Below are positions 6,219 through 14,900 of a stretch of 64,000 nucleotides of DNA, piece by piece. Position numbers and translations under genes: made by a program. Below the pieces are notes generated by a model. The model saw only the letters and a list, made by a program, of their open reading frames with translations, was not told the DNA's origin and made no database searches. The DNA lies in the NCBI RefSeq assembly GCF_040546685.1, contig NZ_JBEPOH010000001.1:4526001-4590000 (forward strand), in the 5' to 3' direction. The stretch's first letter is position 1; every line of letters starts with the position of its first letter. This stretch comes from Variovorax sp. OAS795. Its GTDB lineage: Bacteria > Pseudomonadota > Gammaproteobacteria > Burkholderiales > Burkholderiaceae_C.

Positions 6219-9200
6219 ATGAACAGGATATTCCGCACTCTCTGGAACCCCGCCCGCGACGCCTGGGTGGCCGCACCCGAAATCTCACGCGGCCATGCGC
6301 GCTCGGCCAGCGTGGGCAGTGGCCATCGCGCGGCTGCGCTGTGCGGCCTGCACGCCATCGCCATCGCGGTGCTGTCCCTCAGTGCCGCCACGGCGCTGGC
6401 CGCTGGCGGCGTGGGGGGCCAGCCCACCAACACCGACCTGCACGGCGGATCGGGCGGCAGCGACGGCAGCGGCGGCGCGGGCGGCCTGAACGACATCAAC
6501 CTCGGGGCCCGCGGCGGGGACGGCGGCTCGTCGACCGAGGCAGGCGTGGCAGCGGGGTCCGCCGCGAGCATCGGCTCTTTCGCGGGAGCGACCGCAGGCG
6601 CGGGCGGTGCGGCGGGCGCGTTGCCGGGGGCCGACGGCAGCGCGGGCGAATCGCAGACGGGCGGGTTCGGCGCGGGCAACGGCTATGGCGGCGGGGGCGG
6701 CGGCGGGTCCTACGGGCTTGCGATCGGTCCCGGCACGGCCACGTCCTTCGGCAGCATCACGGGAGGCCGCGGCGGCGCCGGAGGCGATGGCTTCTGGGCG
6801 GCCGGCGGCGGCGGCGCGGGGGGCTACGGGTCGACGCTGACCGGCCCCGTCGGCAACTACCATGCCTTCGGCAACTCGACGGGCGGCGCCGGCGGCAAGG
6901 GCGGCGATGCGTATTCGCAGGGCGGTGGCGGCGGCAGCGGAGGCGGCGGATTCTTCCTCCGCGCAACAGCGCCGGGCCTCGGCTTCGCCAACAGCGGCAC
7001 CATCGCCGGCGGTGCCGGTGGGGCCGGCGGCTCCGAACTGCTGCCGGCCCGCTTCAACGCGGCGGGCGGCGGCGGCGGTGCCGGTGGGCACGGCGTCACG
7101 CTGGCCGGCAGCACCGTGGCGGTCGAGAACACCGGCCAGTTCATCGGCGGCGCCGGGGGCGCGGGTGGTGCCAGCGGCGGCGGAGCGGGCGGCAGCGGCG
7201 GGCCCGGCAGCGGCGGCGATGGAGGCATCGGCTTCTGGTCGACCGGCGCGGGCGCCACGCTGGTCAACGGCGGCACCATCGCCGGAGGAACCGGAGGCAT
7301 CGGTGGCGCCAACAGCAATGGCGGTGCGAGCGGCGCCCATGGCACCGGCGGCGAGGGCGTGGTGGGCGCCAACCTCTCCATCGCCAACAACGGCACCATT
7401 GCAGGTGGCCTCGGCGGCGATGGCGTCACGCGCGCCGCGGCCGTGAGATTCACCGGCGGCAGCAACAGCCTGACGGTGAACGCGGGCTCGTCGCTCACGG
7501 GCGCCATCGGCATCGACAGCGGCGCCACCGCCCGCGTGATCGCCGGCGCCGGCGGCCTGGACATGGCCAACGCGCTGCGGATCGATGGCACCGGCACCAT
7601 CGACACCCACAGCCATGCGATGGCGTGGTCGGGCCCGATCTCGGGCGTCGGCGGGCTCGTGAAGGATGGCGCGGGCACGCTGACGCTCGGCGCAGCCAGC
7701 ACGTACACGGGCCCCACCAACGTCGCCGCGGGCACCCTGCGCGCGGGCGCGGCCAATACCTTCAGCCACGCCAGCAACTTCACGGTGGCGCCGGGCGCCA
7801 CGCTCGACCTGGCCGGCCACAGCCAGACCATCGCATCGATGGCCATCGGCGGCACCGTCTCGCTGCTGAGCAGCGTGCCGGGCGCCACGCTCACGGTGCA
7901 GGGCCCCTGGGTCGGCAACGGCGGCACGCTGCGCCTGGGCACGGCCCTCGGCACGAGCAGCAGCCTGAGCGACCGGTTGATCCTGTGCGGGTGCTCGGCC
8001 GTCGCGAGCGGCACCACATTCATACAGATCACCAACCTGGGCGGCCTGGGCGCGCTGACCACCGGCAGTGGCATCGAGGTGGTGACCGCGATGGACGGGG
8101 CCACCACGACCGCACAGACCACCCGCAGCGCCTTCGTTCTCGCGGGCGGCCACGTCGACGCCGGCGCCTACGAGTACCGCCTGCATGCGGCCGACGCTGC
8201 AGGTGCGGGCGAGAACTGGTACCTGCGCTCCGGCATCATCGTCGTGCCGCCGCCTCCTCCTCCTCCTCCGCCGCCGCCTCCTCCTCCACCTCCACCACCT
8301 CCGCCGCCGCCCGCGCCACCGGGACCGCCTGCGCCTCCAGGACCGCCTGTGCCGCCTGCGCCACCGGCACCGCCTGCGCCACCAGCGCCACCGGGCCCGC
8401 CGACGCCTCCGGCTCCGCCGGGGCCACCACAGGGCAACGGCCGCGACGGCAACCCGCTGGGCGAAGACGTCGGCACGCCATCGACCGTGGCGGTGCCCAC
8501 CTACCGCGTCGAAGTGCCGCTGTACGCCGCGCTGCCCGAGCAGTTCCGCCAGGCCAACCTGGCCATGGTCGGCAACCTGCACCAGCGCGTGGGCGACGAC
8601 GATGGCGCGGCCCATGCCGCCACCGCCGCGAACAGCCAGGGATACCGCCAGGTCTGGGGCCGCCTCATCAGCATGGACCGCACCATCGGCCAGGCCGGCA
8701 CCGCCAGCGCGCGCAGCGAGGGGCGGCTCACGGGCTTCCAGGCCGGCGTCGACCTCTGGGCCAACCCGGCCTGGCACGTGGGCCTGTACGTCGGCGAGCT
8801 CGAGGGCCGCATGGACGTGAACGGCTTTGCGCGCGGCCTGCCGAACTACGCGGTCGGTTCCAGCCAGCTGCGCAGCCAGTACCTCGGTGCCTACGCCACC
8901 TGGAAGAACGACGGCGGCCTGTACCTGGACGGCGTGCTGCAGGCCGGCCGCCACCGCTACACCGCATCGACCGCGCTGGGTTCCGCGGGCTCGGGCAAGG
9001 GCAACAGCCTGCTGGCGTCGATCGAGGTGGGCCAGGGCTTTCGGATCTCGCCGGACTGGATCGTCGAGCCGCAGCTGCAGCTGGTGCACCAGCGCGTGAG
9101 CCTGGACGACGCCAGCATCGCCGGGGCGCTGGTGCAGCAGGACAGCCACAGCGGATGGGTGGTGCGCGCGGGTGTCCGCATCAAGGGCGAGATGACCACG

Positions 9201-9470
9201 GGTGCCGGCCCGCTGCAACCCTATGCGCGGCTGAACCTCTACCGCAGCAGCAGCGGCACGGACGTCACGCGCTTCATCGGTCCGGCGGGCTACACCGACA
9301 TCGCCAGCCGCACCGGCGGCACCAGCACCGAGCTGGCCGCGGGCGCCACGCTGCGGCTCACCCCGGCCATGAGCCTCTATGGCGAGGTGGGCAAGCTGTG
9401 GGCCTCGGGCGGCGGGGCGCGCGTGAAGAGCGGCATCAACGCCAGCGTGGGGCTGAAGGTCCGCTGGTGA
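6219..9470 (+). CDS. Glycine-rich autotransporter (type Va secretion) with PATR repeat and pertactin-like barrel
   Basis: The 1,083-residue product begins with an extended signal peptide: MNRIFRTLWNPARDAWVAA is the ESPR motif, followed by a hydrophobic core ending ATALA near residue 61. The passenger (about 62-420) is built of GGxGG-type repeats, AGGAGGxGG being the commonest. A passenger-associated transport repeat (GGLVKDGAGTLTLG, then TYTGPTNVAAGTL) lies near 477-505. A proline/alanine linker occupies about 675-738, and the translocator barrel runs from about 805 to the end, finishing in SVGLKVRW with the terminal aromatic required for BAM insertion. AGGAAGG stands just before the ATG. The passenger likely acts as a surface adhesin or matrix protein; no protease or lipase motif is visible. 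Confidence 0.92.
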   Translation: MNRIFRTLWNPARDAWVAAPEISRGHARSASVGSGHRAAALCGLHAIAIAVLSLSAATALAAGGVGGQPTNTDLHGGSGGSDGSGGAGGLNDINLGARGGDGGSSTEAGVAAGSAASIGSFAGATAGAGGAAGALPGADGSAGESQTGGFGAGNGYGGGGGGGSYGLAIGPGTATSFGSITGGRGGAGGDGFWAAGGGGAGGYGSTLTGPVGNYHAFGNSTGGAGGKGGDAYSQGGGGGSGGGGFFLRATAPGLGFANSGTIAGGAGGAGGSELLPARFNAAGGGGGAGGHGVTLAGSTVAVENTGQFIGGAGGAGGASGGGAGGSGGPGSGGDGGIGFWSTGAGATLVNGGTIAGGTGGIGGANSNGGASGAHGTGGEGVVGANLSIANNGTIAGGLGGDGVTRAAAVRFTGGSNSLTVNAGSSLTGAIGIDSGATARVIAGAGGLDMANALRIDGTGTIDTHSHAMAWSGPISGVGGLVKDGAGTLTLGAASTYTGPTNVAAGTLRAGAANTFSHASNFTVAPGATLDLAGHSQTIASMAIGGTVSLLSSVPGATLTVQGPWVGNGGTLRLGTALGTSSSLSDRLILCGCSAVASGTTFIQITNLGGLGALTTGSGIEVVTAMDGATTTAQTTRSAFVLAGGHVDAGAYEYRLHAADAAGAGENWYLRSGIIVVPPPPPPPPPPPPPPPPPPPPPPAPPGPPAPPGPPVPPAPPAPPAPPAPPGPPTPPAPPGPPQGNGRDGNPLGEDVGTPSTVAVPTYRVEVPLYAALPEQFRQANLAMVGNLHQRVGDDDGAAHAATAANSQGYRQVWGRLISMDRTIGQAGTASARSEGRLTGFQAGVDLWANPAWHVGLYVGELEGRMDVNGFARGLPNYAVGSSQLRSQYLGAYATWKNDGGLYLDGVLQAGRHRYTASTALGSAGSGKGNSLLASIEVGQGFRISPDWIVEPQLQLVHQRVSLDDASIAGALVQQDSHSGWVVRAGVRIKGEMTTGAGPLQPYARLNLYRSSSGTDVTRFIGPAGYTDIASRTGGTSTELAAGATLRLTPAMSLYGEVGKLWASGGGARVKSGINASVGLKVRW
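8242..8433 (+). repeat. Proline-codon repeat in the autotransporter linker
   Basis: A near-uninterrupted CCN run (CCT/CCG/CCA with GCG/GCC) encodes a polyproline tract, then PPAPPG-type units. It is prone to slippage, so copy number may vary among strains. It joins passenger and barrel and probably spans the periplasm or cell wall as a stiff rod. Confidence 0.8.
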
Positions 9471-9471
9471 G

Positions 9472-9489
9472 GCGCCGCGCCTCCGGCGC
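9472..9489. terminator. Hairpin after the autotransporter gene
   Basis: GCGCCG and CGGCGC pair perfectly around a six-base loop, between the TGA of the autotransporter gene and the convergent stop at 9489. There is no T-tract, so it may act as a weak bidirectional terminator. Confidence 0.4.
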
Positions 9490-10151
9490 TACGGCCTTGG
9501 CTGGGTCGTCACGGCCGCGGGCGCACCCGGCATCGCGAGCGGGTTGAGTCCCGGCGCCGCCACGCGCGTCAGCGTGTTGCGATCGGTGTGGTGGAACGGC
9601 TCGGCCTGCCCCTGGATCTGCATCACGGTGTCCTGGTCGTACGACCAGGTGCCGTCGGCATTGAGGGTCACCGTGATGTTCCACGCCACCGTGGTGAAGG
9701 CGTGCTCGATGAAGGGGTTGGACACGATGCCGTTCACCAGGCTGCCGCGCTCGGCACTGAGCGTGAAGCGCGTGTCGCCGGCCTTGGCATGGCCGCTGGC
9801 CATGGCCACCTGCCCGCGCGGGATGGCCAGCGTGTGCAGCACGGTCTCGGTGGCCGGCTCCCAGAGCCAGTAGCCCACCTGGTCGTGGTACATCTTGGTG
9901 AGGCCGGGCTTGTGGATGTAGGTGTGGTAGCGCAGCCCATACAGCAGCTGCGGGCCGTTGGTCTGCGGATCGATCGGCTGGAGCTCGTAGCGCTCGATGT
10001 AGACCTGCGTCTTCGGGCCTTCGCGCTTGGGCTTGACGTCCACGCCGCGGCTGCCCTCCCAGACGCCGGCCATGGCCCGGAGCGGCCCGAGGTTGGCCAG
10101 CGTGTCGGGGTCGGCGTCGGGCTCGGTGTAGATGTCTTCGGACGGGTTCAT
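9489..10151 (-). CDS. Nitrobindin-like heme-binding beta-barrel (FABP/THAP4 family) protein
   Basis: The 220-residue protein has the nitrobindin layout: GPLRAMAGVWEGSRG supplies the GxWxGxG strand near residues 22-36, then IERYELQPIDPQTNGPQLLYGLRYH, a strand pattern ending GYWLWEPATETVLHTLAIPRG. The C-terminal part ends in an unstructured Ala/Pro tail. Known members bind ferric heme in a ten-stranded barrel through a histidine and react with nitric oxide or peroxynitrite; which histidine serves here cannot be fixed by eye. It is the last minus-strand gene after the PurA-like gene, 58 bases downstream, so co-transcription is possible. No signal peptide is present. Confidence 0.75.
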   Translation of the reverse strand: MNPSEDIYTEPDADPDTLANLGPLRAMAGVWEGSRGVDVKPKREGPKTQVYIERYELQPIDPQTNGPQLLYGLRYHTYIHKPGLTKMYHDQVGYWLWEPATETVLHTLAIPRGQVAMASGHAKAGDTRFTLSAERGSLVNGIVSNPFIEHAFTTVAWNITVTLNADGTWSYDQDTVMQIQGQAEPFHHTDRNTLTRVAAPGLNPLAMPGAPAAVTTQPRP

Positions 10152-10209
10152 GGTGGGCTGTCGGTCGTGGTGATGGCTTCGGATTCTGCTTCAGAGCCGG
10201 GCGGCTTCT

Positions 10210-11562
10210 TCAGGAATCGTTCCCCGCATGCAAGGACCGCACCGCGCCGCGCGTGGGCCCGAACGCGCCATGGCGCACGCGCCGGCCGCTCAGCGCTTCG
10301 ACACGCTCGATCCATGCCTCGGCATCGGCGATGGCATCGGGCTCGTAGAGCGGCTGCGCGCTTTCCAGCAAGCGGGTCAGGCGATGCTGCCGGTCGAGAT
10401 CCGGCGCACCGCCGGTGAACGGAAGCGATGCAAGGCGGGTCCCGTCATCGGCGCTGCGATAGCCCGCGCACCAGCGCAGGCCCGCACCGGCCACCGCGTC
10501 CAGGTGGCTCGCCACCAACCCGTCGAGCGGGCCGACCGCGTCGAGCGCATAGCGCAGCAGCACCGCATCGGGATGGCCGCGGCGGAACGCGCCCTGCCAG
10601 CCTTCGTCCGCGTTGTGCGGTTCCGCCATCCGCGCGTCGAGCGCGCGGTCGTGCGTGGGCAGCGGCCCGGGGCCGTGGCGCGTGAGATAGCTGCGCAGCA
10701 CGCCCAGGTGCTGCACGGGGGCGCCGATGCCGGCGTCCCGCAGCACGGCTTCGACGGCGGCGGTGGAGATGGTGCTCCAGGTGGTGTGCGGATGAAAGCC
10801 GCGCCACTCGTCCAGCAGCACGCCCTGCGCGCCTTCGAACAGCACGCTGCCGGGACGCGCGAGGCGCTGGCCGATGGCATCGGCACTTGCGGGCGGCGAC
10901 AGCCGCAGGCATGGCGCCGCCGCATCGAGCCAGCGCCGTCCAACCCCCGCATCGCCGAGCAGCGCCAGCTCCTGCGCGGCTTCGGCATGCGGCGCTGCGA
11001 AGCCTTCGAATTCGCGCCGCAGCGTGATGCGCAAGGCCTCGAGCTTGTCGAGCGCGAGCGAGGGCTGCCGCAGGTCGCCGTAATGCAGGGCCGTGCCGGG
11101 TGAGGCCAGCGCCTGCCGCACCGTTTCGCCGACACCCACGCCGCAGCTGCCATGCGCCGCCGCGCCCCGGGCCCATTCGCGCAGGCGACCCGCGGCCTGG
11201 TGGAACGGCGTGGTGACGCGGCAGCGCGCATCGACCAGCAGGCGAGCGAAGGCGTCGCCCACGCCCACGCGGCAGAGCGCTTCTTCCTCGACGCGCAACG
11301 CGGTCGGGTGCACCACGACGGGGCTGGCGAGCACGGTCGCCACGCCGGCGTGGAAGCTGCCGGCGCCGAACTGGGAGAAGGTGTGGTGGCGGCCATCGGC
11401 CAGCACGACGTTGTGGCCGGCCTGCGCGCCGCCGTTGAAGCGCACCACGGTGTGGGCGCGCAGCGCGCCGCACAGGTGGTCGGTGAAGAGGCCCTTGCCG
11501 CAGTCGCCGAAGCCGAGGCCGAGCAGCGAGACGTAGCGCGCCGGGTGCGCCGCGGAGCTCAC
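10210..11562 (-). CDS. Divergent adenylosuccinate-synthetase homologue (PurA superfamily)
   Basis: This 450-residue protein keeps PurA hallmarks: the N-terminal P-loop-like GFGDCGKG (17-24; housekeeping PurA has WGDEGKGK, and the catalytic Asp is kept), NGGAQAGHN with the catalytic His at 50, FEGAQGVLLD (242-251) and YLTRHGPGPLPT (292-303). It lacks the TTxRGIGP signature, having GSCGVGVGET (138-146) instead, and its C-terminal third differs, so the substrate is probably not plain IMP plus aspartate. GTG 11562 is used because the VWA gene stops at 11570 and no ATG fits. The gene is co-directional and nearly contiguous with the VWA and pseudokinase genes, which argues against a housekeeping role. 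Confidence 0.75.
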   Translation of the reverse strand: MSSAAHPARYVSLLGLGFGDCGKGLFTDHLCGALRAHTVVRFNGGAQAGHNVVLADGRHHTFSQFGAGSFHAGVATVLASPVVVHPTALRVEEEALCRVGVGDAFARLLVDARCRVTTPFHQAAGRLREWARGAAAHGSCGVGVGETVRQALASPGTALHYGDLRQPSLALDKLEALRITLRREFEGFAAPHAEAAQELALLGDAGVGRRWLDAAAPCLRLSPPASADAIGQRLARPGSVLFEGAQGVLLDEWRGFHPHTTWSTISTAAVEAVLRDAGIGAPVQHLGVLRSYLTRHGPGPLPTHDRALDARMAEPHNADEGWQGAFRRGHPDAVLLRYALDAVGPLDGLVASHLDAVAGAGLRWCAGYRSADDGTRLASLPFTGGAPDLDRQHRLTRLLESAQPLYEPDAIADAEAWIERVEALSGRRVRHGAFGPTRGAVRSLHAGNDS

Positions 11563-11569
11563 ACTGCCG

Positions 11570-12541
11570 TCAACCGAAGAGACGCTTCCACCACGAGGAG
11601 CGCGGCGCCGAGCCGGCCGAAGGCGGCGCACGCCGGGGCGCCAGCGGGTCGAGCAGCGCGGCATAGCCATCCAGCGCATGCAGCACGCCGGCGACGCGCT
11701 GCTTTTCCATGCCGGTGGCGGACATCACGCGGGCCAGGCCGTCGAGATTGGGCACGGCCTTTTCGGTCAGCGCCACGATGCCGGCCGCCACGGCGCAGGC
11801 ATCGTCGGGCGAATCCATGCAGATCACGTGGTCGCCGAGCAGCTCGCGCCAGCGCGGCTCGCAGCGGCGGCGGCGCTGCGCATCGGGAATCAGGAAGAAC
11901 AGGTGGCAGGTCTCGGCCGCGGCGGCGATGGCTTCCTCGATCGGGATGTCTTCATCGAGCTTTTCGCCGATCAGCCCCTCGACCTGGCGGTGCGAGACGG
12001 CGGGATACGGCAGCTCGTCGCCCGTGACGAACAGGTAGCCCCGCTTGCCGCGCTTGACCCAGCAGTCCATGTCGGTGTGCTGCGCCATCACGTAGAAGGC
12101 CAGCTCGTAGCTTTCTTCGCCGCTGCCGCCGCCCCCGCCTTCGAGGTAGCTCCAGGTCAGCCACTGGTCCATGAGCGGCGCGGTCGATTCGAACTGGCCC
12201 ACCTGCAGCGGCGCATGGTCGGAGTTGGCGTCGCCGATGGCCATGAACAGGAGCTGCGGATCGGCCACGCCGCAATCGGTCAGCAGCTTCATGAAGGTGG
12301 GCAGTTCGCGCCGCGCGAGGATCTGCGGGATGTCGCCCATCGAGCCCGTGACGTCGAGCGCGAACGCAATGCCCAGCGAATTGGGATGGTCGGCGTTGTC
12401 GCGCGACTCGCGCACCTTGAGCCCGTGCGGGTTCATCAGCGGGTGCGTGGCGGTCTGGGTGAACACCTCGGAGCCGGACTTGGCCGCGCGGTCGGCAATG
12501 AGTGCCGTATGAGCGGCGTGCGAGTAGTTTCCGTAGCCCAT
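11570..12541 (-). CDS. VWA-domain protein with MIDAS-like motif
   Basis: The 323-residue protein has a von Willebrand A core: a hydrophobic strand, then ALDVTGSMGD with the MIDAS-like DxTxS at residues 63-67, a later TWSYLEGGGGGSGEESYELA segment, and GYLFVTGDELPYP (169-180) whose Asp can complete the metal site. The N-terminus (MGYGNYSHAAHTALIADRAA) resembles VWA proteins that occur beside kinase-like genes rather than integrin-like ones. There is no signal peptide or TM helix, so it should be cytoplasmic. It lies between the pseudokinase (38 bases) and the PurA homologue (seven bases). The likely role is a metal-dependent scaffold or chaperone for its neighbours; this is inference. Confidence 0.85.
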   Translation of the reverse strand: MGYGNYSHAAHTALIADRAAKSGSEVFTQTATHPLMNPHGLKVRESRDNADHPNSLGIAFALDVTGSMGDIPQILARRELPTFMKLLTDCGVADPQLLFMAIGDANSDHAPLQVGQFESTAPLMDQWLTWSYLEGGGGGSGEESYELAFYVMAQHTDMDCWVKRGKRGYLFVTGDELPYPAVSHRQVEGLIGEKLDEDIPIEEAIAAAAETCHLFFLIPDAQRRRRCEPRWRELLGDHVICMDSPDDACAVAAGIVALTEKAVPNLDGLARVMSATGMEKQRVAGVLHALDGYAALLDPLAPRRAPPSAGSAPRSSWWKRLFG

Positions 12542-12579
12542 GGGTGTGTGCTCCTCTGTGTTTTTCTGCCGGGTTGTCT

Positions 12580-13557
12580 TCAGGCGCCGGGCGTCGGATC
12601 GAAGTGGACGAACTGCGGCGCGCCGAAGGCTTCGTGCGACGCGCTGGAGAGCGCCTGCTCGATGCCGCGCGCGCCGAGCCGCTGGCATTCGGCGGCGTCT
12701 TCGCTGCAGCGGCGCAGCAAGGCGGCCAGCGGCGCGGGCGTGCGGGCGCCGAGGCCGGGGCTGTCGTCCGACGTGCCGCCGTGCAGCACTGCGCGCACGG
12801 TCCAGGCGCTTTGCATCAGGTCGCGCGCCGCGGCGGCGGCATGCGCCGAGCCCGATGCCTGCCGCGCCCGCGACCAGCCGACGAGCAGGACGCCATGGTC
12901 GCGCGGATGCACGAGCGCATGCGCGGGTGACAGGTCGCCGTGGGTCCAGTCGGCGTCGTGCACGAAGGCCAGCACCTCGAGCATGCGGCGCCAGAGCCAC
13001 ACGGCATGGCGCGCATCGATGCCATTCGGCTGGGCCTGCCGCACGTCGTGCAGGCTGCCCCAGAAACCCGCCGGGTGGCGCAGCACCAGGGCCTGGCGTA
13101 CGCCTTCGGCAAGCCCTTCGGCCAGCCCGGTGCCCACGGGTTGCGGCAGGCGCCGGGTGAAATACGCAGCGCCCGGCAGGGCCAGCGCCTGCAGGGCTTG
13201 CAGCACCGCGGCCTCGCGCAGCAGCACCGCGCCATCGGCGGACTCGCGCGCCAGCTTGACCGTGACGCGCTCGGGCAGTGCGCCGAGCCGCTGGGCCAGC
13301 AGCACCTCGCTGTGCTCGCCGAGGGCCAATGGTGCCAGCACCCGGTAGCGCGCGCCGCGCCATTGCAGCATGCGCCCGGTGTCGCCATTCGCGGCATTCG
13401 CCCGGCGCAGCGCTGCGCGGAAGCTCTCGCGTTCGACGGTTTCCCCGCCGCGCGTGATGGTGGCGCCGCAATAGCTGCAATTGACGGTGCGCCAGCGCGC
13501 GGCACGCGGCAAGGGCGCCGAGCATTGCGGGCAGGCAAGGGCAAGCAGCGTGAGCAT
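12580..13557 (-). CDS. Zinc-ribbon protein-kinase-like (probable pseudokinase) protein
   Basis: The 325-residue product starts with a zinc ribbon, CPQC (9-12) and CSYCG (27-31), followed by a kinase-like fold: a Gly-loop region LALGEHSEV (77-85), VTVK with the ATP-binding Lys at 101, an alpha-C Glu in LLREAAV (115) and HGDLSPAH (206-213). The metal-binding residues are altered: the catalytic-loop Asn is His213, and the DFG motif reads VGW (226-228). Catalysis is therefore doubtful, though nucleotide binding is possible. The same zinc-ribbon-plus-kinase layout occurs in TerY-P-type VWA/kinase triads. The start is nine bases after the CNNM/CorC gene stop, so the genes are in one operon. Confidence 0.75.
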   Translation of the reverse strand: MLTLLALACPQCSAPLPRAARWRTVNCSYCGATITRGGETVERESFRAALRRANAANGDTGRMLQWRGARYRVLAPLALGEHSEVLLAQRLGALPERVTVKLARESADGAVLLREAAVLQALQALALPGAAYFTRRLPQPVGTGLAEGLAEGVRQALVLRHPAGFWGSLHDVRQAQPNGIDARHAVWLWRRMLEVLAFVHDADWTHGDLSPAHALVHPRDHGVLLVGWSRARQASGSAHAAAAARDLMQSAWTVRAVLHGGTSDDSPGLGARTPAPLAALLRRCSEDAAECQRLGARGIEQALSSASHEAFGAPQFVHFDPTPGA

Positions 13558-13566
13558 CGCGAGGGC

Positions 13567-14877
13567 CTAGTCGTTCTTCGACGCCAGCGCGTCGGGCGCC
13601 GCCAGCACGCGGTCGATGCGGCGCCCCTCGAGCGCGGCAATTTCGAAGTGCCAGCCGGCGCAGTCGATGACCTCGCCGGTTTCGGGCAGGTGGCCCGACA
13701 CGGCCATGAGCAGGCCGGCAACGGTGTTGTAGCGCCCGCGCTCCTCGTCGGGCAGCTCGCGGATGCCGAGCCGCGCCCGCAGCTCGGAGACGGGCATCAG
13801 GCCGTCGAGCTCCCACACGCCGTCGGGCCGCTCGCGCGCCCAGGCGTCGGTGAGGGTGCCGGGCTGGAGTTCGCCGGTGATGGCTTCGAGCATGTCGCGC
13901 GGCGTCATGAGGCCCTGCACCACGCCGTATTCGTCGACCACGAAGACCAGCCGGCCGCCGCGCTCGCGGAACTGCTCGAGCAGCTCCATGCCGGTCAGCG
14001 TCTCGGGCACGAACACCGCGGGCGCGGCTTCCTGCCCGAGCACGCCGTCATGCGCGGTGCCCAGGCGCAGCAGGTGCGCCACGCTGATGACGCCCACCAC
14101 GTCGTCGAGCGAATTGCGGCACACGGGGTACCACGAATGCACGATGTTGAGGGCTCCCGCGTCCGCCACCTTCTGGAGCGCCTCTGCCACGGTGTCCGAC
14201 GCGTCGAGCCATTCGATGTCGGCGCGCGGGATCATCAGCGACGACAGCCGGCGGTCGTCCAGGTGGAACACGTTGCGCACCATCTGGTGCTCGTGCTGCT
14301 CGATCACGCCGGCATCCACGCCTTCTTCGAGGCTGGCGGAGATTTCTTCCTCGGTCATGGAGCGCGCGGCGTTGGCGTCGATGCGCAGCAGCTTGAGCAC
14401 GGCGGCCGTGGCGCTCGCAAGCAGCCAGACGAAGGGCTTGGCGCCCTTGGCCAGGCCGCGCATCGGGCGCGACACCCACAGCGCCACGGGCTCCGGGTAG
14501 AGCTGGCCGATGCGCTTGGGCACCAGCTCGCCGAAGATGATGGTGAAGAAGGTGATGCCGGTCACCACCACCGCGGTGGACACCACGCTGGCCGTGCCGC
14601 GGCCCATGCCCAGGCCCTCCATCCAGACCGCGAGCGGCGCCGCAAAGGCGGCCTCGCCCACGATACCGCTGAGCATGCCGATCGAGGTGATGCCGATCTG
14701 CACGGTCGAGAGGAAGTGCGTAGGCTCCTCCATGAGCCTGAGCGCAGCCTCGGCGCCGGCGTCCCCTGTCTCGGCCAGCGCCGCCAGGCGCGCGCGCCGG
14801 CTGGTTGAAAGGGCCATTTCGGACATTGCGAACAGCGCATTCAGCGTGGTCAGCAAGGCCAGCAGGAGAACATCCAT
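13567..14877 (-). CDS. CNNM/CorC (HlyC) family transporter-associated protein
   Basis: The 436-residue protein has an N-terminal CNNM domain (four hydrophobic segments within residues 1-160, containing the TVQIGITSIGMLSG and FGELVPKRIG signatures), two CBS domains (LMIPRADIEWLD and GVVQGLMTPRDMLEAI) and a C-terminal CorC/HlyC FAD-fold domain. Family members handle Mg2+/Co2+ efflux or sense adenine nucleotides via CBS. The ATG at 14877 starts MDVLLLAL; an upstream in-frame ATG would run into the apaH promoter. It may be a housekeeping member or the membrane partner of the VWA/pseudokinase/PurA-like operon; the close spacing makes co-transcription likely. Confidence 0.88.
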   Translation of the reverse strand: MDVLLLALLTTLNALFAMSEMALSTSRRARLAALAETGDAGAEAALRLMEEPTHFLSTVQIGITSIGMLSGIVGEAAFAAPLAVWMEGLGMGRGTASVVSTAVVVTGITFFTIIFGELVPKRIGQLYPEPVALWVSRPMRGLAKGAKPFVWLLASATAAVLKLLRIDANAARSMTEEEISASLEEGVDAGVIEQHEHQMVRNVFHLDDRRLSSLMIPRADIEWLDASDTVAEALQKVADAGALNIVHSWYPVCRNSLDDVVGVISVAHLLRLGTAHDGVLGQEAAPAVFVPETLTGMELLEQFRERGGRLVFVVDEYGVVQGLMTPRDMLEAITGELQPGTLTDAWARERPDGVWELDGLMPVSELRARLGIRELPDEERGRYNTVAGLLMAVSGHLPETGEVIDCAGWHFEIAALEGRRIDRVLAAPDALASKND

Positions 14878-14900
14878 GAACGGGGGGTGAAAATGAGGAC

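Noticed and set aside
6285..9218. Long antisense ORF opposite the autotransporter gene
   Set aside because: Rich in Arg/Ala/Gly repeats, arising from the GGC-rich sense repeats; no homology, no start site, and the sense gene is convincing.
10210..11562. Phage-type PurZ (2-aminoadenine synthesis)
   Set aside because: The catalytic Asp of the GDxGKG motif is retained, whereas PurZ has a different residue there; no phage genes are nearby.
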